A stretch of 37,236 nt of DNA from JAPUDQ01 sp964535835. Its GTDB lineage: Bacteria > Patescibacteriota > Saccharimonadia > Saccharimonadales > Saccharimonadaceae. Both the position numbers and the translations under genes were made by a program. The notes beneath the pieces were generated by a model, which worked only from the letters and a program-made list of their open reading frames with translations, was not told the origin of the DNA and ran no database searches. Below, piece by piece: positions 15,763 to 22,903 of this stretch (position 1 is its first letter; the number at the start of each line of letters is the position of its first letter). Location: assembly GCA_964535835.1 (NCBI GenBank), contig CAZHUZ010000006.1, positions 1 to 37,236 on the forward strand, written 5' to 3'.

Positions 15763-16122
15763 ATGTCAAATTATTATCGCGCCGCGTCGCCTGCATTTAC
15801 ATCGCGTCAATCTGACCGATGGCGTCGCAATCAAAATACTGTGGCGTTTGCTCCAGCTATTAAGCTAGGGCCAATTTCGCATACGATACTCGTAGCGCTC
15901 ATGGTGACAGTGCTGGGCTTGATCTATCTCACACAAGTGACGCGATCGGGTAGTTACAGCTATGACATCAATACGCTTGATACTCGTCTCAGTGCCCTCA
16001 AGGCACAAAAAGAAGACTTGCAAAATGAAAACGCACGTTTACAGGCTCTCAACACTGTTGCTAATAGTAATGTGGCCCGCGCCATGTCGACACCTGTAGC
16101 CACAGAGCAAGCAACCAATTAA
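15763..16122 (+). CDS. ftsL: FtsL-like division protein
   Basis: 119 aa with a Tyr/Arg-rich cytoplasmic N-terminus, one membrane helix at about residues 40-60 (SHTILVALMVTVLGLIYLTQ) and a following coiled coil (LDTRLSALKAQKEDLQNENARL, only part given here). This layout and its position between rsmH and the PBP gene are those of FtsL, which joins FtsB and FtsQ in the divisome. Sequence identity of FtsL is always low, so topology and synteny carry the call. There is no SD; the bases before the ATG instead contain CCTCC. Translation may depend on the upstream structured region. Confidence 0.75.
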   Translation: MSNYYRAASPAFTSRQSDRWRRNQNTVAFAPAIKLGPISHTILVALMVTVLGLIYLTQVTRSGSYSYDINTLDTRLSALKAQKEDLQNENARLQALNTVANSNVARAMSTPVATEQATN

Positions 16123-16131
16123 AATAATCGT

Positions 16132-17883
16132 ATGACTAGTACTCTGCGCACCCTATCACGTTCCGACTTCATTGCGATGGGGATTGCTGCAGTATTTGTA
16201 CTGTTTATCATACGATTATTTTATTTGCAGGTGATTCGCCATGACTATTATATCTCTGAGGCACACAATATTCAGGTCCAGCCGTTGACGATCGTGCCGA
16301 GTCGCGGTGAAATTTATTTGCGTGATGGAACTGAGATTGCGCCACTGGTACGAAATGAAAAAGTATATACTGTATTCGCCGATCCTACCGCGATAAAAAA
16401 TCGTGATAATACAGCTGATGAGCTACGGGCTATTATAGGTGGTAATCTCATAAACAATTTTGAATCACTATTGCGAGATGATTCAAAAAAGATTCGTTAT
16501 CAGATCTTGGCGCGAAATGTAAGTCGGGTCCAAGCTGACATGATACAAAAGAAGAACCTCGCTGGTATAGGCCTCCAACAAACAACGAGACGATTATACC
16601 CTGAGGGTTCGCTAGCGGCTCAGACGTTGGGATATGTCAACAACGACGGTATCGGTCAATACGGAATAGAAGAAGCACTAAATATGCAATTAACGGGACG
16701 TACTGGCGTACTCGAGACAGTGACAGATGTACGTAAGATACCACTCACAATCGGCAAGGAAGATGTCAATACGCCTGCAGTTGATGGCGACAATCTCGTC
16801 TTGACACTCGACCGTTCGGTGCAGGTGAAAGCGGAGGAACTACTCAAAACAGGTCTGGAGCGTGCAAAAGCGACCAAGGGAAGTATCATCGTGATGGATC
16901 CTAACAATGGCGCTGTTATCGCCATGGCAAATTATCCTACCTACAACCCGGCTGAATTTTCAAAGGTAGAAAATTATGCGGTATTTCAAAACAACGTTGT
17001 GAGTTATCCATATGAAAACGGATCAGTTATCAAGGCATTGACAATGGGGGCAGGGCTCGACAGTGGTGCAGTCACGGTCAACTCAACATTTGCGGATGGT
17101 ACTGGATGTACACAGGTTGATGATCGTAAAATTTGCAATGTCGAGGAGGATCCGCGTCAAGCGAGCGCTACGATGCTCGATACTTTGAGATATTCACTCA
17201 ACACGGGAGTAGTACACATTGTTAAACAAATGGGTGGTAGTACGATCAATCGGACAGCACGAGACAAGCTATATAGCTATTTTCATGACAAATATCATTT
17301 TGGTACGATAACGGGCATTGAGCAGGCAGGCGAAGCAAAAGGGACAATTATTGCCCCTGATGATCAAGAAGGCAATAATGTGCGATATGCCAATATGGCA
17401 TTTGGCCAGGGTATGGATGTTACGATGATTCAAACTGCAGCGGCATTTAGCGCTGAAATAAATGGAGGTGTTTACTATAAAGCACACCTCGTTTACGGTA
17501 CCCGAAATGAAGATGGTAGCGTTGTACGGAAAAATACTGAGAAAGGTAGCCAGCGTATTTTGTCAGAAAGTGCGTCAGTAGCCTCACGTGATCTTATATG
17601 GCAAGGGCGAAAAACAGGATTTTTTGGTAAAAATGATCGAGAAGGTTATAAAATCGGTGGCAAAACCGGAACAAGTCAGATCATTGACCCCACAACGGGT
17701 AAGTATTCCAATGAAAATTCCGTCGGAAGTTACCTCGGTTTTGGTGGAATAGACCAGCCTAAATATGTCATAATGGTACGAGTTGATGATGCCAAAGTCG
17801 GCGGTTATGAAGGCACCACGGCAGCAGGACCTATATTTAACGATATGAATAATTGGATGCTGGATAATTATCCGCTTCGCTAA
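16132..17883 (+). CDS. ftsI: Class B penicillin-binding protein (FtsI/PBP2-like transpeptidase)
   Basis: 583 aa. One N-terminal membrane helix lies at about residues 15-35, followed by a PBP dimerisation domain (VPSRGEIYLRDGTEIAPL) and a transpeptidase domain. The three active-site motifs are present: SVIK at S298-K301 (acylated serine), SLN at 355-357 and KTGT at 511-514. It crosslinks septal peptidoglycan with its SEDS partner FtsW, whose gene lies two genes downstream. It begins 9 nt after the ftsL-like stop with no SD. The C-terminus is short, with no PASTA domains. Confidence 0.92.
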   Translation: MTSTLRTLSRSDFIAMGIAAVFVLFIIRLFYLQVIRHDYYISEAHNIQVQPLTIVPSRGEIYLRDGTEIAPLVRNEKVYTVFADPTAIKNRDNTADELRAIIGGNLINNFESLLRDDSKKIRYQILARNVSRVQADMIQKKNLAGIGLQQTTRRLYPEGSLAAQTLGYVNNDGIGQYGIEEALNMQLTGRTGVLETVTDVRKIPLTIGKEDVNTPAVDGDNLVLTLDRSVQVKAEELLKTGLERAKATKGSIIVMDPNNGAVIAMANYPTYNPAEFSKVENYAVFQNNVVSYPYENGSVIKALTMGAGLDSGAVTVNSTFADGTGCTQVDDRKICNVEEDPRQASATMLDTLRYSLNTGVVHIVKQMGGSTINRTARDKLYSYFHDKYHFGTITGIEQAGEAKGTIIAPDDQEGNNVRYANMAFGQGMDVTMIQTAAAFSAEINGGVYYKAHLVYGTRNEDGSVVRKNTEKGSQRILSESASVASRDLIWQGRKTGFFGKNDREGYKIGGKTGTSQIIDPTTGKYSNENSVGSYLGFGGIDQPKYVIMVRVDDAKVGGYEGTTAAGPIFNDMNNWMLDNYPLR

Positions 17884-17894
17884 GGAGACAAAAA

Positions 17895-18938
17895 GTGACA
17901 GACATTACTATACCGCAGCTCACCTCATCACTCATAGTGCTTGTGTCTTTGGCGCTCGGAGCATTGGCGTTATCCGTGGTGATGACGCCAATTTATACGT
18001 ACTTTGCGTATCGCTATCGCTTTTGGAAACGCCAACGATCGACGAGTACGACAGGTGAAGAATTACAGGTTTTTACAAAGCTCCACGCCAGTAAATTCGA
18101 ACGAAATATACCGACAATGGCCGGAATGATTATTGTTATTGCCGTTTCACTGATTACATTGCTATTCAACCTTGATCGAGAGCAAACATGGCTACCGCTT
18201 GCGGCGTTGATAGGTGGAGGTATCGTTGGATTGATTGATGACATTATCAATATCCGAGGCAAGCAATTGGGCGTTGCTGGTTTGCGCTCAAGCATAAAAT
18301 TTATCATGATCAGTATAGTTGCCGCGATTGGCGCGTGGTTCTTTTACTATAAACTAGGGGCAGATTACTCACAGATCCATATACCTTTTGTTGGTCCTAT
18401 TGAGCTGGGCTGGATGATAATTCCATTTTTTATGCTCGTGGTGATTAGCGCTGGCAATGCGGTCAATATCAGTGATGGATTGGATGGATTGGCTGGCGGG
18501 CTTTTGGCGTCGGCATACTCAATCTTTGCTATCATCGCCTTGCTGCAGGGAAATGAGGGGATCGCTGGTTTTTGTTTTACTGTGCTGGGCGCACTATTAA
18601 GTTATCTGTGGTTCAATGTCTACCCGGCTCGATTTTTTATGGGCGACGTCGGGAGCTTTGCATTGGGAACGGCACTAGGTGTTGTTGCTATGTTGACCGA
18701 CACACTGATGCTGCTTCCTATCATCGGGTTGGTTTTTGTGGTTGAAGCTGGCTCAAGCTTGCTACAGATAATGAGTAAAAAGATTATGAAAAAAAGAATA
18801 TTTATCTCAGCGCCAATCCATCACCATCTTGAAGCAGTTGGCTGGCCTGAGACGAAGGTCACGATGCGCTTTTGGTTGATTGGAAATGTTGTGGGATTTG
18901 TCGGATTGTTGCTGGCCCTCGCAGGGGGGCATATCTAA
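17895..18938 (+). CDS. mraY: Phospho-MurNAc-pentapeptide transferase MraY
   Basis: 347 aa with about ten membrane helices. Motifs include GLIDDIINIRGKQLGV (early Asp pair), NAVNISDGLDGLAGG (the NxxNxxDGLDGLA signature), FMGDVGSFALG and APIHHHLEAVGWPETKV (the HHH loop). It transfers phospho-MurNAc-pentapeptide from UDP to undecaprenyl phosphate, giving lipid I. The start is GTG at 17895, with AAGGAG 7 nt upstream, right after the PBP stop. No mur ligase genes that would make its substrate are in this cluster. Confidence 0.95.
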   Translation: MTDITIPQLTSSLIVLVSLALGALALSVVMTPIYTYFAYRYRFWKRQRSTSTTGEELQVFTKLHASKFERNIPTMAGMIIVIAVSLITLLFNLDREQTWLPLAALIGGGIVGLIDDIINIRGKQLGVAGLRSSIKFIMISIVAAIGAWFFYYKLGADYSQIHIPFVGPIELGWMIIPFFMLVVISAGNAVNISDGLDGLAGGLLASAYSIFAIIALLQGNEGIAGFCFTVLGALLSYLWFNVYPARFFMGDVGSFALGTALGVVAMLTDTLMLLPIIGLVFVVEAGSSLLQIMSKKIMKKRIFISAPIHHHLEAVGWPETKVTMRFWLIGNVVGFVGLLLALAGGHI

Positions 18939-18939
18939 A

Positions 18940-20211
18940 ATGTCACGTCTACGCCGCAGTGCTTCGGCGGTATCAGCTATTGTCACGCGCAAACATCGAC
19001 CAGACTACCAGCTCGTGTTATTTATGGGGCTGCTTGTGCTTGTTGGACTCGTGGTGTTATTTGCGATTAGCCCCTATCAAATTCATCGTATTAATAGTGA
19101 TGGTGGCAATGTCGACCAAGCACATTTTATGTTTAAGCAGCTCCTATATTTGGGAGTAGGACTGAGTGCATTTGGTGTCGCAGCATCTTTGCCGGTGACG
19201 TTTTGGAAGCGATTTGCTGGAAAGATTGTGATGGGAGCAATTGGTTTATGCGTCTTGCTTGCACTACTGGGGGCTGTTGGAGCGCCACTTGCCATGTGTT
19301 TCAATGGGGCTTGTCGTTGGTATGATCTAGGATTCACCTCATTTCAGCCAGCAGAGTTTTTAAAGTTTGGCATACTCGTCTTTACTGCAGGGTTCCTAGG
19401 AGCCCGGATGCAACGGCGTACGATAAATGATTTATCTGATACGCTTATACCCTTAGGCATATTAGTTGCAGTAGCCGGCTTGCTTGTAGTAGGTCTACAA
19501 AAAGATATGGGAACCGGTTTAACGATGTTTGGCATCGTTGGCACCATGTTGATAGTGTCTGGCTTGTCGGCGCGTCGCGTGCTCCTCGCAGGCGGGATAG
19601 CGCTACTCATAGGAGTAATCTTTATCATTATATCGCCCCATCGTCTCGAGCGTATTGCAACATTTACTAACTCAGCGCATGCAACAGATGCGTCAAATTA
19701 CCACATCGAGATGGCACAGATTGCGATTGGCAGTGGTGGGTTGTTTGGTAGGGGACTGGGTGGTGGAGTGCAGGCATTTGGCTATCTGCCCGAAGCTCTC
19801 AATGATTCTATTTTTGCGGTTTTAGGTGAGATATTCGGTTTTGCCGGATTGATCGTCATACTAGGGTTGTTTGGTATGTTGCTAAAACGTCTCATTGCTA
19901 TGATTGATCGGCTAGATGATCCGATGATGAAATTGATGATTGCCGGAGTATTGGGATGGCTGGCTACGCACATAATCGTAAATATCGGAGCGATGACAGG
20001 GGTATTTCCACTAACTGGAGTTACGTTGCCATTTTTGAGTTTTGGCGGTACAAGTTTGTTGTCAATGATGGCTGCTCTTGGGATTGCGTATAATATCTCA
20101 CGCTTTACTAATCACGGCGCACTCACAACAGAAAGGAGCGATGATGAAGCTACTCGCAGCGGGCGGCGGATCAGGCGGTCACGTTACGCCAGTTCTCGCC
20201 GTCATCAATGA
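18940..20211 (+). CDS. ftsW: SEDS-family septal peptidoglycan polymerase FtsW
   Basis: 423 aa, about ten membrane helices. Signature segments are FTSFQPAEFLKFGIL, QKDMGTGLTMFGIVGT, IAIGSGGLFGRGLGG and LPEALNDSIFAVLGEIFGF, then FPLTGVTLPFLSFGGTSLL. These are diagnostic of FtsW/RodA, and synteny with murG and mraY favours FtsW. It polymerises lipid II and works with the class B PBP. The ATG at 18940 follows mraY by one base, with AGGGGGG about 10 nt upstream. The last 22 codons overlap the start of murG in another frame and encode a basic Arg/Ser tail (GRRIRRSRYASSRRHQ). Confidence 0.94.
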   Translation: MSRLRRSASAVSAIVTRKHRPDYQLVLFMGLLVLVGLVVLFAISPYQIHRINSDGGNVDQAHFMFKQLLYLGVGLSAFGVAASLPVTFWKRFAGKIVMGAIGLCVLLALLGAVGAPLAMCFNGACRWYDLGFTSFQPAEFLKFGILVFTAGFLGARMQRRTINDLSDTLIPLGILVAVAGLLVVGLQKDMGTGLTMFGIVGTMLIVSGLSARRVLLAGGIALLIGVIFIIISPHRLERIATFTNSAHATDASNYHIEMAQIAIGSGGLFGRGLGGGVQAFGYLPEALNDSIFAVLGEIFGFAGLIVILGLFGMLLKRLIAMIDRLDDPMMKLMIAGVLGWLATHIIVNIGAMTGVFPLTGVTLPFLSFGGTSLLSMMAALGIAYNISRFTNHGALTTERSDDEATRSGRRIRRSRYASSRRHQ

Positions 20212-21304
20212 ACTAGCCGAGCTCGATGATCGCCTAGAAGTTAGGTTCATTTGTGATAGGGCATTTGAATCGCAGTCTCGTGGTTTGATGAAGCATGCAA
20301 ATGTACCAGTGGAGGTCGCAACTATTCCTGCCGGCAAATTACGTCGTTATCATGGAGAGAGCCTATGGCGTCGGCTGACTGATATTCATACTATTGCGTT
20401 AAATATACGAGATATTTTAAAAATTATCGGTGGTTTTTTCAAAAGTTTGTTGATCATTGGGCGCTTTCAGCCTGATGTAGTTTTTGCAAAAGGCGGGTTT
20501 GTCTGCCTGCCCCTCGGCATTGCCGCTCGATTGATGGGCGTTCCGATAGTTATACATGATTCAGACACTCGTCCTGGACTAACAAATTCTGTTTTGGGTA
20601 AGTTCGCCGATCGTATCGCCACTGGTTCGCCCCTCGAAAACTATCGATACCCAGCGGCAAAGAGTCGCTATACAGGCGTACCTATCAACGAAGCGTTTCA
20701 CCCGCTATCATCTGCTGAACAACAAGCGGCAAAGGCATCTATTGGCATGATTGATATTACGGCACCATTGGTAGTAGTGACTGGCGGGGGGTTAGGTGCA
20801 AAGAGTATCAATGATGCGATGGTTCGTTCGGCAAAACGTCTCATTGCTGCAGGTATTCATGTCTATCATGTCACAGGTAAAAAACATTTTGATGATGTCA
20901 AATCATTGTGCATAGAACACCCGCATTATATGATCGTGCCATTTGTTTACAAAGATATGGTATCGGTACTCGGTGCAGGGGATATCGTCGTTTCAAGGGC
21001 GAGCGCGACCTTTTTGCAAGAACTTGCTGGTCTCGCAAAACCTGCAATTGTCGTACCGGGTTCACAGTTGGGTGACCAGGTGAAGAATGCTGCTGTTTTT
21101 GCAGCATCTGAAGCGGTAATAGTGCTGCGAGATAAAGAGATTGGTGAAACTGACGTGCTGGGAGATACCATACTCGCTGTCCTTAAGAATTCGGCATTGC
21201 AGCATAAATTGTCGCAAAATTTACATCGTTATGCGAAGCCCAATGCAGCGGCTGATGTTGCGGCAATGATCATAGATGCGTATAAGGTAGGAAAGTCGAA
21301 GTAG
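20144..21304 (+). CDS. murG: UDP-GlcNAc:lipid I transferase MurG
   Basis: 386 aa. The N-terminus MKLLAAGGGSGGHVTPVLAV carries the glycine-rich lipid-binding loop of MurG. Further matches are DVVFAKGGFVCLPLGIAARL, VIHDSDTRPGLTNSVLGKFA and VVVTGGGLGAKSINDAM. The C-terminal nucleotide site has FVYKDMVSVLGAGDIVVSRA and QLGDQVKNAA. It adds GlcNAc to lipid I, giving lipid II, at the inner membrane face. Two ATGs (20141, 20144) follow AAGGAG; the second has the better 5-nt spacing. It starts 68 nt inside ftsW, an unusually long overlap. Confidence 0.95.
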   Translation: MKLLAAGGGSGGHVTPVLAVINELAELDDRLEVRFICDRAFESQSRGLMKHANVPVEVATIPAGKLRRYHGESLWRRLTDIHTIALNIRDILKIIGGFFKSLLIIGRFQPDVVFAKGGFVCLPLGIAARLMGVPIVIHDSDTRPGLTNSVLGKFADRIATGSPLENYRYPAAKSRYTGVPINEAFHPLSSAEQQAAKASIGMIDITAPLVVVTGGGLGAKSINDAMVRSAKRLIAAGIHVYHVTGKKHFDDVKSLCIEHPHYMIVPFVYKDMVSVLGAGDIVVSRASATFLQELAGLAKPAIVVPGSQLGDQVKNAAVFAASEAVIVLRDKEIGETDVLGDTILAVLKNSALQHKLSQNLHRYAKPNAAADVAAMIIDAYKVGKSK

Positions 21305-21308
21305 TTTT

Positions 21309-22229
21309 ATGGCATTTATACCTCGTCATCAGCGGGCAAAACAACCGATTCGTCAGCCAAAGACCGATTCTGACGTGACTCAAAACACGTTTCGTCGTAG
21401 TCGTACACTTACAGGGAGCGTGTCGTCTGCTGTTCGCAGTTCGGTTGAACAGTCATCTAATTTACGATCACCCCGCCTAAAGGAGCATGATCTGCGCAGT
21501 CATCGTCGAAAACTATCACTCTTGTTGCTGGGTTCACTTATGGCATCCGTTCTGGTAGTATGGTTGCTCGACCAAGTAATTGTCACGCCGACAATTCACT
21601 ATCAGCCTGCAACATCGAGAGCTGACACAGGGCGATATGCGTCGATTATCAATGACTATTTCAATAATCATCCTGAAGAGCGGTTTGCATTTGCTCTCAA
21701 TCCAGATACTTTTAGCGCCTATATGGTGCAAAATGCCGCTGAAGTTTCATCGGCCGTTGTCACTAATGCTCCAGGTCTTGTTCGCCATGATGTTTTATTG
21801 GGCGTACGTCAACCGATTGCTTTTTGGCAAATTGATAATAAACAGTATTATGTCGATGCGGGTGGTAACTCGTTTGAAACGAATCTCTTGACTGCACCAT
21901 CGATTACGGTACGCGATGAAACTGGGTTGCCATCTACATCACAACAAATCATTGCATCAACCAAGATGATGAAGTTTATAGGTCGTGTCGTCAATGCTGT
22001 TAGTAAACGTGTTGCTCCTGTCAAAGAAGTTATATTGCCACCCGGGACCTTAAAAGAAGTCGATATTATCCTCGATGACCGTCCTTATCGTATCAGGCTC
22101 AATATTGACCGTGATCCGGAAGAGCAGGCTAATGACGTCATCGCGGCATTGCAGTACTTACAGGTACGTGAGATCACCCCGCAATATGTCGATGCACGAG
22201 TGAGTGGCAAAGCATTTTATAAAGATTAG
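21309..22229 (+). CDS. ftsQ: FtsQ/DivIB-like division protein
   Basis: 306 aa with a long basic, Ser/Arg-rich cytoplasmic N-terminus (about 70 residues), one membrane helix at about 71-92 (LLLLGSLMASVLVVWLLDQV) and an extracytoplasmic part. That part ends with EVILPPGTLKEVDIILDDRP and QYVDARVSGKAFYK, matching the C-terminal end of FtsQ, where the family reads D-R-x-GkvyY. The POTRA region is weakly conserved, as usual. FtsQ links FtsL and FtsB to the septal synthase. It lies 4 nt after murG with no clear SD. ftsA and ftsZ do not follow. Confidence 0.8.
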   Translation: MAFIPRHQRAKQPIRQPKTDSDVTQNTFRRSRTLTGSVSSAVRSSVEQSSNLRSPRLKEHDLRSHRRKLSLLLLGSLMASVLVVWLLDQVIVTPTIHYQPATSRADTGRYASIINDYFNNHPEERFAFALNPDTFSAYMVQNAAEVSSAVVTNAPGLVRHDVLLGVRQPIAFWQIDNKQYYVDAGGNSFETNLLTAPSITVRDETGLPSTSQQIIASTKMMKFIGRVVNAVSKRVAPVKEVILPPGTLKEVDIILDDRPYRIRLNIDRDPEEQANDVIAALQYLQVREITPQYVDARVSGKAFYKD

Positions 22230-22903
22230 GGCTCCCTTTTCTCTCCGGTGAATGTTCTAATTATGTTCTAATACTTGTATATATAAAGAGAATAAGGAAA
22301 AATATATAAAAATATACAAACATAAAAAAGTCAAATAGTAGGGAATAGTAGGGGTGTGAAATAAAAATCCCAATTGTCAAATTTTACCAACAATCATGTG
22401 GAAAACTACAACAACCATATATGACTTGTGGTGACGATAATGTAGTGCGATATGCGAGGACTGAAAGGAGCGTTATTGGATACGAAGAAAACAATGATAA
22501 ATACGCGCAAATAGGTATGATATAGAGCAACTACATAAAAACTCCCCCGTTGGCTATGAATACAGACGTATTGCTAGTCATCTTTTGTTTATATATTAAG
22601 AGTCGTAAAAGATATATTGTGCGACACAACTAATACATCACAATGATGATACAATACTCATCTTCTGCGTGGTTTTCTACTATCGTTTTTTATGAATCTT
22701 CCCCACATTTATCACGTATTTTGTGGTTACTACCTTTTGGCTGCTATCCTTGACGATTTTTACAACTTTTTATCAATGACTATAGCATTTCAGTGATTCT
22801 ATAAATATTTATGTTCCAAATTTGTTCTGTAATATTTTTTATGATGTCTAGATGAATAGCCGAGAAGTAGACGCTGAACCTAGCGTGTAAGTCTATAGGC
22901 CTG
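22230..22903. other. AT-rich gene-free region with short repeats
   Basis: About 670 bp without a supportable gene. It holds the direct repeat ATGTTCTAAT at 22252-22261 and 22263-22272 (11-bp period) and a perfect tandem 10-mer AATAGTAGGG at 22334-22353. Degenerate DnaA-like sites lie at 22397-22405 (TGTGGAAAA) and 22699-22707 (TTCCCCACA). A/T runs are frequent. Repeats at helical period suggest protein binding. I see no terminator with a clear U-run after ftsQ. Confidence 0.5.

Noticed and set aside
22230..22903. Replication origin
   Set aside because: The DnaA-like sites are degenerate and few, and no dnaA, dnaN or rpmH lies nearby. The two perfect boxes are elsewhere (13734-13755) and too few for an oriC.
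22887..22903. Terminator after the VirD4-like ATPase gene
   Set aside because: A 5-bp ACGCT/AGCGT stem is present just beyond the stop (22870-22886) but is weak and has no U-run.
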